NCBI GenBank assembly: GCA_964642855.1
Contig: CAZXSK010000005.1
Span: 1 to 64,000 of the forward strand
DNA from: CAZXSK01 sp964642855
Lineage (GTDB): Bacteria > Planctomycetota > Phycisphaerae > SM23-33
DNA length: 64,000 bases
Reading direction: 5' to 3'
The position numbers and the translations under genes were made by a program. Of the stretch, positions 41,584 to 51,108 are shown in pieces (positions within the stretch are counted from its first letter, which is position 1; the number at the start of each line of letters is the position of its first letter). The notes under the pieces are model-generated. The model saw only the letters and a program-made list of their open reading frames with translations, did no database searches and was not told the DNA's origin.

Positions 41584-42883
41584 GCGCCTCGCGGGCATTA
41601 CGGGCCTTGGCGTGGTAACCGCTGCGGGCATCGGAATCGATGCGCTCTGGGACGCCTTGGTGGAGGGCAGGTCCTGCATTGGCCCGATCAGCCTGTTCGA
41701 CGCCGCCAACTTCCCCTGCTCCATCGGCGGGGAGATCCAGGGCTTCTCCGCACGCAAGTTCGTCCCCAAGAGCTATCGCAAGAGCGTCAAGGTCATGGCC
41801 CGGGACATTGAGATCGCGGTGGCTGCAGCCGATCTTGCAATCAAAGATGCCTCGGCAATCACCAAGGCCTGCGACGAAGGCGAACCTACCGTCACCAACG
41901 ACCGGCTGGGCTGCAACATTGGGGCTGGCCTGATCTGCACCGACCTCGATGAACTTGGCATGGCTGTCAACACGGCGGTCACCGACGGCGAGTTCGACTT
42001 CCGCAAGTGGGGCAAAGAGGGGCTGGACAATCTCCATCCGCTCTGGCTGCTGAAATACCTGCCTAACATGCTTTCATGCCACGTGACGATCATCCACGGG
42101 GCGGAAGGGCCGAGCAACTGCATTACATGCGGGGCCGCATCCGGCCACATGGCCTTGGGCGAGACAGCCCGGTACGTTGCTCGTGGAGCGGTGGACCTTG
42201 CCTTTGCAGGCGGGGCGGAAAGCAAGCTCAACCCCATGGGCCTGATGCGACAGCAACTGCTGAAGCGGCTCTGTACGACGGACAACGACCAATCGGACAG
42301 CGCTGCCAGACCTTTCGACCGGCAGCACCAAGGGCTGATCGTCGGAGAAGGTGGCGGGCTGCTTATGGTTGAAGAAATCGACCACGCCAAGGCCCGGGGA
42401 GCGAGGGTGTACGCTGAGATCGCCGGCTTCGGAGCGGCATGCGATCCTGATGGCATGAACGTAACGAGCCCCTCCGACGGTGGTCTGGCCCTTGCGATAC
42501 GCCGCGCGATGAAGGACGCGAATGTCACCCCCGACGAGGTCGATCTGATCGTGACGCACGGCACGGGCGTTCCTGGCGAGGATGCCCTGGAATCTGCGGC
42601 CTGGCAGAAGGCGCTAGGCGAGAGGGTATCGAGCATCCCTGCCATGTCGATCACGGGAACGATCGGGTCGCTCTTCGCCGGAGCCGGAGGCGTGCAACTT
42701 GCCGTAGCCGCTCGGGCATTGCAGGAGCAACTTGTCCCGCCGACACGGAATTACTCTGCCCCCGCCGAAGGCTGCAGCCTGCAGTTCCAGACCGATCCCA
42801 CGGCTCGCGAGATACGAACCCTCGTGAGCGGAGCTTTTTCCGTGGGCGGCCAGAGCGCTGTTTGCGTGCTTAAACAGGCGTGA
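41576..42883 (+). CDS. Beta-ketoacyl synthase-like protein with altered active site
   Basis: A 435-residue thiolase-fold ketosynthase. The nucleophile Cys185 is present in CITCGAASGHMALG and the first His328 in VTHGTGVPGEDALE. The region of the second catalytic His, normally KxxxGHxxGAAG, reads SITGTIGSLFAGAGG, so Lys and His are lost. Decarboxylative condensation should be impaired. The protein could be a chain-length-factor-like partner of the next ketosynthase, or an acyl transferase or a ketosynthase with a different reaction. It overlaps the dehydratase upstream and is 51 bases from the next gene. Confidence 0.86.
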   Translation: MTERLAGITGLGVVTAAGIGIDALWDALVEGRSCIGPISLFDAANFPCSIGGEIQGFSARKFVPKSYRKSVKVMARDIEIAVAAADLAIKDASAITKACDEGEPTVTNDRLGCNIGAGLICTDLDELGMAVNTAVTDGEFDFRKWGKEGLDNLHPLWLLKYLPNMLSCHVTIIHGAEGPSNCITCGAASGHMALGETARYVARGAVDLAFAGGAESKLNPMGLMRQQLLKRLCTTDNDQSDSAARPFDRQHQGLIVGEGGGLLMVEEIDHAKARGARVYAEIAGFGAACDPDGMNVTSPSDGGLALAIRRAMKDANVTPDEVDLIVTHGTGVPGEDALESAAWQKALGERVSSIPAMSITGTIGSLFAGAGGVQLAVAARALQEQLVPPTRNYSAPAEGCSLQFQTDPTAREIRTLVSGAFSVGGQSAVCVLKQA

Positions 42884-42934
42884 TTGAGGGCAAATGATAC
42901 CGGCGACCCGACCGCCAGGACATAGCGATACACC

Positions 42935-44221
42935 ATGAGCGATCATCGGATAGTCATAACGGGTATGGGAACCGTCAACCCACTGGGGCACGACGTTGAA
43001 TCGACCTGGGAGGCGATTCTCGCGTGCAGGAGCGGCGTCAGCAGCAACGAGCTGTTCGATGCATCGACATTCCCCACGACCTTTGCCGCCCAGGTGAAAG
43101 GGCTGCGACTGGCCGATCATCTCGATGACGCAGAGAAGCACGCCACGGCAGGCCGACACTGCACGTTCGCTCTGGCCGCTGCTTCCCAGGCATGGAAGCA
43201 GGCCGGACTGGACGACTACGAGTCGCTCGACCGCGACGGCGTGGGTATCTATCTGGGATCCGGTGAAGGCAGCCTGGATTTCAAGAACTTCACTTCGCTG
43301 CTGATCGACGCATGGGACGACCGTCAGGTCGATACCAAACGCTGGGCGGATCTCGCCTTCGAGCGGATGGACCTGTACCGCGAGGTGGAGCAGGAATCGA
43401 ACATGGTGCTTTCGCACCTGGCTGGGGAGTTCGGCATACGCGGGCCGGCTTTCAACGTGCTGACCGCATGTGCCGCCTCCACCCAGGCGATCGGCGAGGC
43501 CGCCATGCAGATCCGACGCGGCGACGTGGATGTGCTGATCTCCGGCGGCGCCCATAGCATGATTCACCCGTACGGCCTGTCGGGTTTCAATCGCCTGACA
43601 GCCCTTTCGACGCGCAACGACGAAATCGAATCGTCCTCCAGGCCGTTCGACCTTACCCGTGACGGCTTTGTTCTGGGTGAAGGGGCGAGCATTCTCATTC
43701 TGGAGAGCTACGAACACGCCAAGGCACGCGGCGCAAAAATCCTCGCTGAAATCATCGGCTATGGAGCCAGTGCCGACGCATTCCGGATCACCGATCAGGA
43801 TCCCCAGGGACTCGGAGCAGCATCGGCAATGAAGGCTGCCCTTGCCGATGCGGACCTGACTCCCGGCGATATCGACTACGTCTCTGCACACGGCACGGGA
43901 ACCACCCAGAACGATCAGGTAGAAACGCGGGCAATCAAGGTCGTCTTCGGCGATGACTGCAAGGTTCCCGTATCCAGCGCCAAGAGCATGCTTGGGCACC
44001 TGATCGCAGCGGCCGGGGCTACCGAACTGATCACCTGCATTCTTGCCATCCGGGACCAGGTGCTCCCCCCCACCATCAACCTGCACCACCCCGACCCGGA
44101 ATGTGATCTGGACTACGTTCCAAACGAGCCTCGCAAGGCGGACGTGAGCATCTGCATGAGCAACTCCATGGGCTTCGGGGGCCAGAATAACACGCTGATA
44201 CTCACGGGCGGGAAGTCCTGA
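42935..44221 (+). CDS. Beta-ketoacyl-ACP synthase, FabF-like
   Basis: A 428-residue ketosynthase with the full triad: Cys179 in LTACAASTQAIGEA, His319 in VSAHGTGTTQNDQVET and His355 in SSAKSMLGHLIAAAGA (with Lys350). NSMGFGGQNNTLIL closes the fold. It should extend acyl chains on the neighbouring ACP. Paired with the altered synthase directly upstream, it resembles the KS/CLF pairs of type II polyketide and aryl-polyene systems, though the family assignment cannot be fixed by eye. Confidence 0.93.
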   Translation: MSDHRIVITGMGTVNPLGHDVESTWEAILACRSGVSSNELFDASTFPTTFAAQVKGLRLADHLDDAEKHATAGRHCTFALAAASQAWKQAGLDDYESLDRDGVGIYLGSGEGSLDFKNFTSLLIDAWDDRQVDTKRWADLAFERMDLYREVEQESNMVLSHLAGEFGIRGPAFNVLTACAASTQAIGEAAMQIRRGDVDVLISGGAHSMIHPYGLSGFNRLTALSTRNDEIESSSRPFDLTRDGFVLGEGASILILESYEHAKARGAKILAEIIGYGASADAFRITDQDPQGLGAASAMKAALADADLTPGDIDYVSAHGTGTTQNDQVETRAIKVVFGDDCKVPVSSAKSMLGHLIAAAGATELITCILAIRDQVLPPTINLHHPDPECDLDYVPNEPRKADVSICMSNSMGFGGQNNTLILTGGKS

Positions 44222-44300
44222 AAACCGGCGCCGGCCTTGAACGAACCTACCTGCAGGCGGTACCATTTTCACCGAAGCAGAAACCACTGTCTCTGTTTCG

Positions 44301-45389
44301 ATGGCACGGGAGAACCAGATCGGGACGATGACCTTGGGCGCTTTCCTTCTCGCCGACGTCTGGACATGGATGGCCAGGAACTGGGCGTTCCTCGCGATCC
44401 TGTTCACCTGCATCTCGCTGCTGGGGTTTCTTGTCTGGCTGGCGGCGAAGTACATCCGCATCTGCCTGAACATCTTCATCGACACCTATCCGCCAATGTC
44501 GATGAGCCCGCTGGACTTCAAACCGCTGCACGGAGAAGTGGTCCGCTTCCGTAGTTTCGACGGAACAAGCCTTCGGGGCATGCACCTGATGACGCCGAAC
44601 CGCTCGGCGTACAAGGGCACGATCCTTTTCTGCCACGAGTTCCACTCCGACATGTACAGCTGTGCCCGCTATGCCAGGCCTCTGATCGACTCGGGCTTCG
44701 ACGTGTTCACGTTCGACTTCCGAGGCCATGGTGAAAGCAGTTGTCCCGGGCGCTACAGGCCTCTCCAGTGGCCAAGCGACAAGGACATGCAGGACGTCCT
44801 CGGGGCATGCGCGTATGTCGAGTCGCAACTGGCTGCCGAGGGCAAGCCGCCTGAGGTGGGATTGTTCGGCATCTCCCGGGGAGCCGGAGCCGGACTCCTT
44901 GCAGCCTCGATCACCCCGAGCATCAAGGCGATCGTCACCGACGGTGCTTTCAGCACGGAAACCACGCTGACAGCCTTGATGCGACGCTGGGCAAGCATTT
45001 TCGCTCGCATCCGCCTGGTCTATGAAAACCACACCGAATCGTTCTGGCGATCCCTCCTGTGGCTGATTCTCAAACTCGCCCAGCCAAAGATGGGATGCCG
45101 ATACCTCTCCGTCAGGAAAGCCCTTAGGGAAATGGAGCCCCGGCCGATCCTGTTTGTTCATGGCCAGCGCGACAGCTACATCCACTTTGACCAGACCCAG
45201 ATGCTCTACGACCTGGCGCCGTCACCGAAGTACCTCTGGGTGGTTGAGGGAGCCAAGCACAACCAGTCGGTCATCGTCGAACCTCGCCGGTACGCCCAGC
45301 GTACCGTCGCTTTCTTTCGCAAGTACCTTGCTGACGAGGACGTGTCGCAGGAAGAAATCGCCGGAGAAGCTGCCGCCGAAGTCGCCTGA
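44301..45389 (+). CDS. Membrane-anchored alpha/beta hydrolase
   Basis: A 362-residue protein with an N-terminal membrane helix (about 26-50, AFLAILFTCISLLGFLVWLA). The hydrolase domain has the strand TILFCHEFHSDMYSCARYAR, FDFRGHGESSCPGRYRP, the nucleophile motif GISRGAGAG, an acid in FVHGQRDSYI and the His in EGAKHNQSV. No clear Shine-Dalgarno precedes ATG 44301; a later ATG at 44328 is possible. In the acyl cluster it could release or transfer the chain as a thioesterase-like enzyme. That role is inferred from position. Confidence 0.82.
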   Translation: MARENQIGTMTLGAFLLADVWTWMARNWAFLAILFTCISLLGFLVWLAAKYIRICLNIFIDTYPPMSMSPLDFKPLHGEVVRFRSFDGTSLRGMHLMTPNRSAYKGTILFCHEFHSDMYSCARYARPLIDSGFDVFTFDFRGHGESSCPGRYRPLQWPSDKDMQDVLGACAYVESQLAAEGKPPEVGLFGISRGAGAGLLAASITPSIKAIVTDGAFSTETTLTALMRRWASIFARIRLVYENHTESFWRSLLWLILKLAQPKMGCRYLSVRKALREMEPRPILFVHGQRDSYIHFDQTQMLYDLAPSPKYLWVVEGAKHNQSVIVEPRRYAQRTVAFFRKYLADEDVSQEEIAGEAAAEVA

Positions 45390-45427
45390 GACACCTGCAA
45401 TTCCTGTCCAGTTGGGGGGAAATAGGG

Positions 45428-45433
45428 TATACT
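45428..45433 (+). promoter_or_regulatory. Possible -10 element upstream of the GH3 gene
   Basis: TATACT lies 40 bases before ATG 45474. The -35 position holds only TGTCCA (45405-45410), a weak match at 17-nt spacing. It may be an internal promoter in the cluster. Confidence 0.3.
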
Positions 45434-45473
45434 ACCCGGCCTGTACTGTCCGATGCATGGCACCAGAGGCGGC

Positions 45474-47132
45474 ATGAGAATTCCAACACCACTTCTACGA
45501 CCCATTGCCCGATTGGCTGCGCGTCACGCCCGAAAGCAGCTTGAGAGCTTTCTCTCTGCTCACCGGCGAACCGAGACCGTTCAGGATGCTCTTCTGATGG
45601 AACTGGTTGCGCGACATACCGAAACGGCCTTCGGACGGGATCATGGCTTCGGGAAGGTCAAGAGCTACAAAGAATTCGCAGCGGCCGTGCCGGTTCGGTC
45701 CTATGACGGCATGCGAGGTTACTTCGATCGCGTGCTGGCCGGAGAAACCACCGCACTGATCCCGCCCGGTCAGCCCGTACTGATGTTCTCACAGAGTTCG
45801 GGCACCACCGGTCGGCCCAAGAATATTCCCGTCACACCCAGGTTCCTTGCCTCGATGAGAAGGGGCTGGAATGTCTTCGGCCTGCAGGCGTTGGAGGACC
45901 ATCCGGATGCCTGGCTGCGGTCGATCCTGCAGATTGCCTCGCCCAAGCGGGAAAGCATGAGTCCGTCTGGGCTGTCCTGCGGCGCAATCTCGGGCCTTCT
46001 CGCCGAAAGCCAGAAACGCATCGTTCGCTGGATGTATTGCGCCCCTCCGGAAATCGCCGGCATCAAGGACCCTGTCGCGAAGTACTACACGCTGCTGCGA
46101 TGCGGCATCGGGCGCGATGTCGCATTCATCACCACCGCGAATCCCTCGAGCACGATTCGACTGATCGAAACGGGTCAGGCGCACGTCGAGCAATTGCTCC
46201 GCGACGTGGCTGATGGCACGAACACCCCGCCAGGCGGGATCTCCGGAGACATCGGCTGGCGAGTCCGTTTCCGTCCGAATCGAGCGCTGGCTGCGAAAAT
46301 GGAGGAAGGGATCCGTCGCGACGGAAGGCTTCTTCCCGGGCACTTCTGGAACCTGTCGTTTCTGGCCAACTGGACGGGCGGAACACTCAAGCTCTATCTC
46401 AAGAGGCTTCGTGAACTCTTCGGGGATGTCCCCGTCCGCGATGTCGGGCTGCTGGCCAGCGAAGGCAGGATCTCCGTGCCGATCCGGGACAACACTCCCG
46501 AGGGAATCGCTGAAATCACCGGAAATGTGCTGGAGTTCATACCGGCTCAAGAGAGGCACAGCGAGCATCCGACCGTTCTCAGGCCGCACGAAACGCAGAT
46601 CGGCGGAGAGTACTTCGTCGTCCTTTCCAACTGGGCGGGCCTTTTCCGCTACGACTTGGACGACCGCGTGCGTGTCAACGACTTCCATGGCGACACCCCG
46701 ATCATCGAATTCCTCTCCCGCGGCAAGCACACAGCGAATATCACGGGGGAGAAAATCACCGAACACCAGGTCGTGGAAGCGATGCAGCGGGCCAGCGGAG
46801 AGTTGCAGGCCAGCATCGACCGTTTCGTGGTGCAGGGGCGCTTCGGCCGGACGCCGTACTACGAGTTGCTCCTCGAAGCTGTCGATGAATCCCAGGCCGA
46901 CAGCATCGCCCGCAGAATGGACGAGGAGCTCGGAGAACTGAACATGGAGTATCGCGCCAAGCGAACCAGTGGCCGGCTGGGAGCCATCAAGCCCATCCGC
47001 CTGCCGAATGGAACGCTGGACCGCGCGGAGGACAACAACATTCGCAGGATTCGAGGGCGGTCGGAGCAATACAAGCACCAGTACCTCAAGACCGACGTTC
47101 TGTCGGATCCTGCCGAATCGAACGAGGAGTAG
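45474..47132 (+). CDS. GH3-family acyl-adenylating / amido-synthetase-like enzyme
   Basis: A 552-residue member of the GH3 group of the adenylate-forming superfamily, best known from plants, where it conjugates acyl acids to amino acids. ATG 45474 has GAGGCGGC upstream. The ATP loop is SQSSGTTGRPKNIP (107-120), then LASEGRISVPI and LFRYDLDDRVRV as the second and third motifs, and the C-terminal cap VQGRFGRTPYYELLLEA. Bacterial GH3 proteins are poorly characterised. Its location after a complete type II acyl set points to activation or amide formation of the acyl product. Confidence 0.85.
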   Translation: MRIPTPLLRPIARLAARHARKQLESFLSAHRRTETVQDALLMELVARHTETAFGRDHGFGKVKSYKEFAAAVPVRSYDGMRGYFDRVLAGETTALIPPGQPVLMFSQSSGTTGRPKNIPVTPRFLASMRRGWNVFGLQALEDHPDAWLRSILQIASPKRESMSPSGLSCGAISGLLAESQKRIVRWMYCAPPEIAGIKDPVAKYYTLLRCGIGRDVAFITTANPSSTIRLIETGQAHVEQLLRDVADGTNTPPGGISGDIGWRVRFRPNRALAAKMEEGIRRDGRLLPGHFWNLSFLANWTGGTLKLYLKRLRELFGDVPVRDVGLLASEGRISVPIRDNTPEGIAEITGNVLEFIPAQERHSEHPTVLRPHETQIGGEYFVVLSNWAGLFRYDLDDRVRVNDFHGDTPIIEFLSRGKHTANITGEKITEHQVVEAMQRASGELQASIDRFVVQGRFGRTPYYELLLEAVDESQADSIARRMDEELGELNMEYRAKRTSGRLGAIKPIRLPNGTLDRAEDNNIRRIRGRSEQYKHQYLKTDVLSDPAESNEE

Positions 47133-47164
47133 ACGCCCCCGCCGGGCGGTGTCGTGGAGATGAT

Positions 47165-48601
47165 ATGGCGGAGCTAGAGTTCTTTGGAGCAGCCCAGACG
47201 GTCACCGGATCCATGCACATCCTGCATGTCCCCGATGGACCGGTTGCGCTGGATTGCGGCCTCTTCCAGGGGCGACGAAGCGAATCCCGAGAACGGAATA
47301 AGAAGTGGCCGATGCCACCCCAGAAGCTTCGGAGCGTGCTGCTGTCTCATGCGCACATCGATCACAGCGGGAAGATTCCCGGTTTGGTTGCACGGAAGTT
47401 TAGGGGCAGTGTCTATGCTACCGAGGCCACGGCCGACCTGTGCGACATCATGCTGCTGGACTCGGCGCACATCCAGGAGGAAGACGCCCGCTACTGGAAC
47501 GAGAAACGGGCCAAGACCAAAGCCGACGAAATCACCCCGCTATACACCCGCGAAGACGCGATTGAAACCCAGAAGCATTTCAAGCGGGTGAAGTACGACG
47601 AGTCGTTCCAGTTCTCGCCCGGATGCACCGCGACGTTCATCGAAGCCGGCCACATCCTCGGCTCGGCGTGTCTGCTGATCGAGTTGCCCGGCGACGACGG
47701 ACCGATCCGTCTGCTGTACACGGGCGACTTGGGGCGTTACGACGTTCCAATCCTGCGGGACCCGACGACCCCCCTGCCTGAGGTCGACTACCTGATTACC
47801 GAAACCACCTACGCCGATCGCAGGCACCACAACCCCACCGACATGAAGGACCAGCTCGTCTGGATTATCAACCAGACGCGGGAGGCGGGGGGAAAGGTCG
47901 TCATCCCCGCGTTCAGCGTGGGTCGCACACAAACGGTGGTCTACTACCTCGCCCAGGCATTCGCAGAGGGCTCCCTCGAGCGGCTGCCGATATACGTCGA
48001 CTCGCCGCTGTCTGTCAATGCAACTGAGGTCTTCAAGAAGCACCCCGAATGCTACGACGAGGAAGCGCGTGATTTCTGGATGCAGCAGGGAGATATCTTT
48101 GGCGAGGGGCTGGTCACGTACATCACTGACGTCGCAAACTCCAAGGCCCTTAACAACGTCAAGCAGCCCTGCGTCATCATCGCGTCGGCGGGAATGTGCG
48201 AGGCGGGGCGGATCCTGCACCACCTCAAGAACAACGTCGAGGACGAGAAGAACACGGTCATCGTAGTGGGGTTCATGGCCCAGAACACTCTCGGCCGGCG
48301 GATCGTGGAGCGTCGCGAAGAACTGAAGATCTTCGGCAGGCTGTACGCACTTCGCTGCCGTGTGGAAGTGCTCAACGGTTTCAGCGCCCACGCTGATTCC
48401 CAGGACTTCAAGAAGAGTTTTGCGCCACTGGCCCGTAGACTCAAAGGCGCGTTCTGCGTCCACGGCGAAGGCTCCCAACCGGACGCGATGAAGGAGATCC
48501 TCCAGTCTGCCGGCTGCGAAAATGTGGTCATCCCAAAGCCAGGTGACCGATTCAACCTGAATGACACCAGCCACGAGAGCTGGATCTCGCGGTTGCTGTA
48601 G
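47165..48601 (+). CDS. Metallo-beta-lactamase / beta-CASP RNA-DNA exonuclease
   Basis: A 478-residue beta-CASP metalloenzyme of the CPSF73/YsgH type. GGAGATGAT precedes ATG 47165. Metal motif HAHIDHSG (62-69), GHILGSACLLIE, YTGDLGRYDVP, then the beta-CASP cap with VVIPAFSVGRTQTVVYYLA, and HADSQDF/VHGE near the C-terminus. Such proteins process or degrade RNA or single-stranded DNA. It follows the GH3 gene by 32 bases on the same strand, which may only reflect shared transcription. Confidence 0.92.
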   Translation: MAELEFFGAAQTVTGSMHILHVPDGPVALDCGLFQGRRSESRERNKKWPMPPQKLRSVLLSHAHIDHSGKIPGLVARKFRGSVYATEATADLCDIMLLDSAHIQEEDARYWNEKRAKTKADEITPLYTREDAIETQKHFKRVKYDESFQFSPGCTATFIEAGHILGSACLLIELPGDDGPIRLLYTGDLGRYDVPILRDPTTPLPEVDYLITETTYADRRHHNPTDMKDQLVWIINQTREAGGKVVIPAFSVGRTQTVVYYLAQAFAEGSLERLPIYVDSPLSVNATEVFKKHPECYDEEARDFWMQQGDIFGEGLVTYITDVANSKALNNVKQPCVIIASAGMCEAGRILHHLKNNVEDEKNTVIVVGFMAQNTLGRRIVERREELKIFGRLYALRCRVEVLNGFSAHADSQDFKKSFAPLARRLKGAFCVHGEGSQPDAMKEILQSAGCENVVIPKPGDRFNLNDTSHESWISRLL

Positions 48602-48604
48602 GCC

Positions 48605-49837
48605 ATGTCGCTGACACTCCAGCAGCTCCGATTCCTGCAGACCCCTTTCGCCCGCGAACTGCTTGCCGCCCCCCTGCCCGACGATCCCTGGAGGCGGATC
48701 TCCCGACTTCGCAAGAAATGCGACGCCGAACAGGCGTCGGCGATCGCTTTGCTCTGCGACCTCCGTAAGCGTGCCTCGGGCAGCGGACGCTTCCCCGACG
48801 AACTGGCCGAGGCCATGCTGACCACCGACCTCCTGCTGCAGCAGGCGTCTTCGTTCCGGTTGGCTGTCTACAAGGGCAGAAAACTTGGCCAGATGTACCC
48901 CGGCTCGCGCATATGGGACCTGTGCTGTGGGATCGGACTGGATTCGATCGGTCTTGCGCTGGCCGGCCTGGTGGTCGAGGGATTCGACACCGACCCATTG
49001 GCCTTGCTGTGCGCGAAGCACAACGTGAAGGTTGCCGGCCTGGAGGACCACTGCGAGTTCCACCAGGCCGATGTCCGGGACCTACGCGTTCCTGCGAACG
49101 CAATCGTACACTTCGATCCGGGACGGAGATCAGGCTCTCGCCGCGTGCAACGCCTCAAAGACTATCAGCCGGGCGGGAGCTTCCTGCGGGAACTCGCCTC
49201 GAAAACCAGCCAGGGAATGGTCAAACTATCCCCCGCTCTCGACCTGGAGGAACTCCCTGCTGTGGATTACTCCGAGTTGGAATACGTCAGCGAAGGTAAC
49301 GTCTGCAAACAACTGCTTGCCTGGTGGGGAGGCAACCCCTCCGGCAGGCCTGCGACTACGGCGACTGTTCTTACGGGACCGATGGATGATCCCGCTGCCG
49401 AATCAATCGACGCCCGTCAGGCCGGATCGGTGAATGTCCGGCCCCCCGGGAGGTATCTCATCGAGCCGGATCCCGCCGTCATCGCCGCGGGAGCCTGCGA
49501 AGCACTGGCCGAGGAATACGAGCTGTGGTTCCTGGTGCCCGGGCTGGTCTGGCTGAGCGGGGACCATCCCCTCGAGACCACATTGGCGACAAGCTTCGAG
49601 ATCCTCGACGTTGTCCCCGGCCGCGACAGGGATGTCAAACGCTCCCTGGTTGCACTCGACGCGGGAACGGTGGAGATCAAGACCCGGGGGGTCAAACTCG
49701 ACACCGATAGGCTTCAGAAGCAACTGTCCGGCAAGGGCAGCCGGCGTCTTACCGTGCTATGGTGCAGACTCCACGAGCACCAACGGGCATTCATCGCAGA
49801 GCGACACAAGCTTGCGGACCGGACACTTGCTCGATAG
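48605..49837 (+). CDS. SAM-dependent methyltransferase-like protein (THUMP-like)
   Basis: A 410-residue protein starting 3 bases after the nuclease stop. An N-terminal helical domain (about 1-90) precedes a class I methyltransferase fold with the SAM loop IWDLCCGIGLDSIGLALAG, GFDTDPLALLCAKHN and VHFDPGRRSGSRRV. The C-terminal domain (about 240-410) matches the THUMP-like region of a bacterial family of uncharacterised proteins. RNA methylation is suggested by that architecture and by the neighbouring nuclease, but is not shown. Confidence 0.8.
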   Translation: MSLTLQQLRFLQTPFARELLAAPLPDDPWRRISRLRKKCDAEQASAIALLCDLRKRASGSGRFPDELAEAMLTTDLLLQQASSFRLAVYKGRKLGQMYPGSRIWDLCCGIGLDSIGLALAGLVVEGFDTDPLALLCAKHNVKVAGLEDHCEFHQADVRDLRVPANAIVHFDPGRRSGSRRVQRLKDYQPGGSFLRELASKTSQGMVKLSPALDLEELPAVDYSELEYVSEGNVCKQLLAWWGGNPSGRPATTATVLTGPMDDPAAESIDARQAGSVNVRPPGRYLIEPDPAVIAAGACEALAEEYELWFLVPGLVWLSGDHPLETTLATSFEILDVVPGRDRDVKRSLVALDAGTVEIKTRGVKLDTDRLQKQLSGKGSRRLTVLWCRLHEHQRAFIAERHKLADRTLAR

Positions 49838-49890
49838 ATTGGCCGCGCTGTGTTTGCTTGCGATCCGTCCAGACCGCGAAAGGAAATTCG

Positions 49891-51036
49891 ATGGCCAACG
49901 TTGTGAAATACACGGAGATCAAATCCGCAGACTCTTGTCGTTACGACGGAGCATCACTCGGGGAAGTCATGCTTCGGCTCGACCCATTCGACATCCCCGT
50001 CGCGAGGGCGGGGCAGTTCCGAGTATTCCAGGGAGGCGGCGAGACCAATGTCTCCTGCGGCATGGCGTATACATTCGGCCTGCGAAGCTGTGTGCTGACC
50101 GCACTGGTGGACGACCACATCGGCAGGAACATCGAGAACCAGCTCCGAGCGGCCGGGGTGGATACCGGAAGCATTGTCTGGGTGAATACCAACAATGACG
50201 GGACGCGCCTGTCGACGGACAAGAAGGGTACGCTCGCCAACGGGGTGAACTTCACGTTCGCGGGCAAAGGGGTGCTGCCCTCTGATACCCTCTACTACCG
50301 GGCTCACACCGCGGTTCGGGAACTCCAGGCGGGGGACATTCCGTTTGCCGACCTGTTCGGCCGCGATGGCGTACGGGTATTCAACACTGGGGGGATCTTC
50401 ACGCTGATCTCGCCGACCAGCGCCGATGTCGCCTTGGAAGCCGTGAAGCATGCCAATGAAGCCGGCACGTTCGTCGCCGCCGATCTGAACTACCGCTCCA
50501 AGGTCGAGCCGAACAAGGACCGGGCCAGGGAGATCAATCAGAAGATCGCCCCGCACCTGGGTTTCCTGGTGGGCAACGATTCCGATCTTGCCGATGCGCT
50601 CGGCTACGACACCACGGTAGACAAAGGCGCCGACTTCGAACTCTGGCTTGAGGCGTACAAGAAGACGGTCAAGGCCGTCGCTGGCGACTTCCCGAATCTC
50701 AGCCTGATCGGAACTCAGTGGCGAGGCGCGCACGATGCCGACACGATCAGTTGGGGAGGCGTGCTCTACGATACGGCGGCTGACACGTTCCACGTAGCCA
50801 CGCTTCGCAGCCGCGTTCCAATCGCCGACCGCACCGGCGGCGGCGACTCGTTTGCTTCGGGCGTACTCTCGGCGATGCTCAAAGGCAAGGACCTCGATAC
50901 CGCGGTCCAGTGGGGAGCAGCACACGGCATGCTGGTCCAGGAAACGCCAGGCGACATCACGATGATCAAACAGGCGAACGTCGAAGCCGAGGTCAAGAGG
51001 GCCGCCGGCGGGGGCGGAGTGAAGGCTACCCGCTAA
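49891..51036 (+). CDS. PfkB-family sugar kinase, probably 2-keto-3-deoxygluconate kinase
   Basis: A 381-residue ribokinase-like enzyme. AAAGGAAA precedes ATG 49891. Sugar contacts lie in FRVFQGGGETNVSCGMAYTF; the C-terminal signature DRTGGGDSFASGVLSAMLKG contains the catalytic Asp and anion hole. DLNYRSKVEPNKDRAREI is typical of the KdgK branch, which phosphorylates 2-keto-3-deoxygluconate in pectin and alginate breakdown. A KDG role fits the glycan-degrading setting, but other hexulosonate substrates are possible. Confidence 0.85.
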   Translation: MANVVKYTEIKSADSCRYDGASLGEVMLRLDPFDIPVARAGQFRVFQGGGETNVSCGMAYTFGLRSCVLTALVDDHIGRNIENQLRAAGVDTGSIVWVNTNNDGTRLSTDKKGTLANGVNFTFAGKGVLPSDTLYYRAHTAVRELQAGDIPFADLFGRDGVRVFNTGGIFTLISPTSADVALEAVKHANEAGTFVAADLNYRSKVEPNKDRAREINQKIAPHLGFLVGNDSDLADALGYDTTVDKGADFELWLEAYKKTVKAVAGDFPNLSLIGTQWRGAHDADTISWGGVLYDTAADTFHVATLRSRVPIADRTGGGDSFASGVLSAMLKGKDLDTAVQWGAAHGMLVQETPGDITMIKQANVEAEVKRAAGGGGVKATR

Positions 51037-51108
51037 CCCTCGTTGTGGTATCGCAACTGTAGCTGTCCCGTCGAAAGGCAAGGAACTGTCCAGGGAAAGG
51101 TCGCAACG

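Noticed and set aside
42614..44485. Minus-strand frame of 623 codons over the ketosynthase genes
   Set aside because: Antisense of two unambiguous ketosynthases; no domain, start site or composition support.
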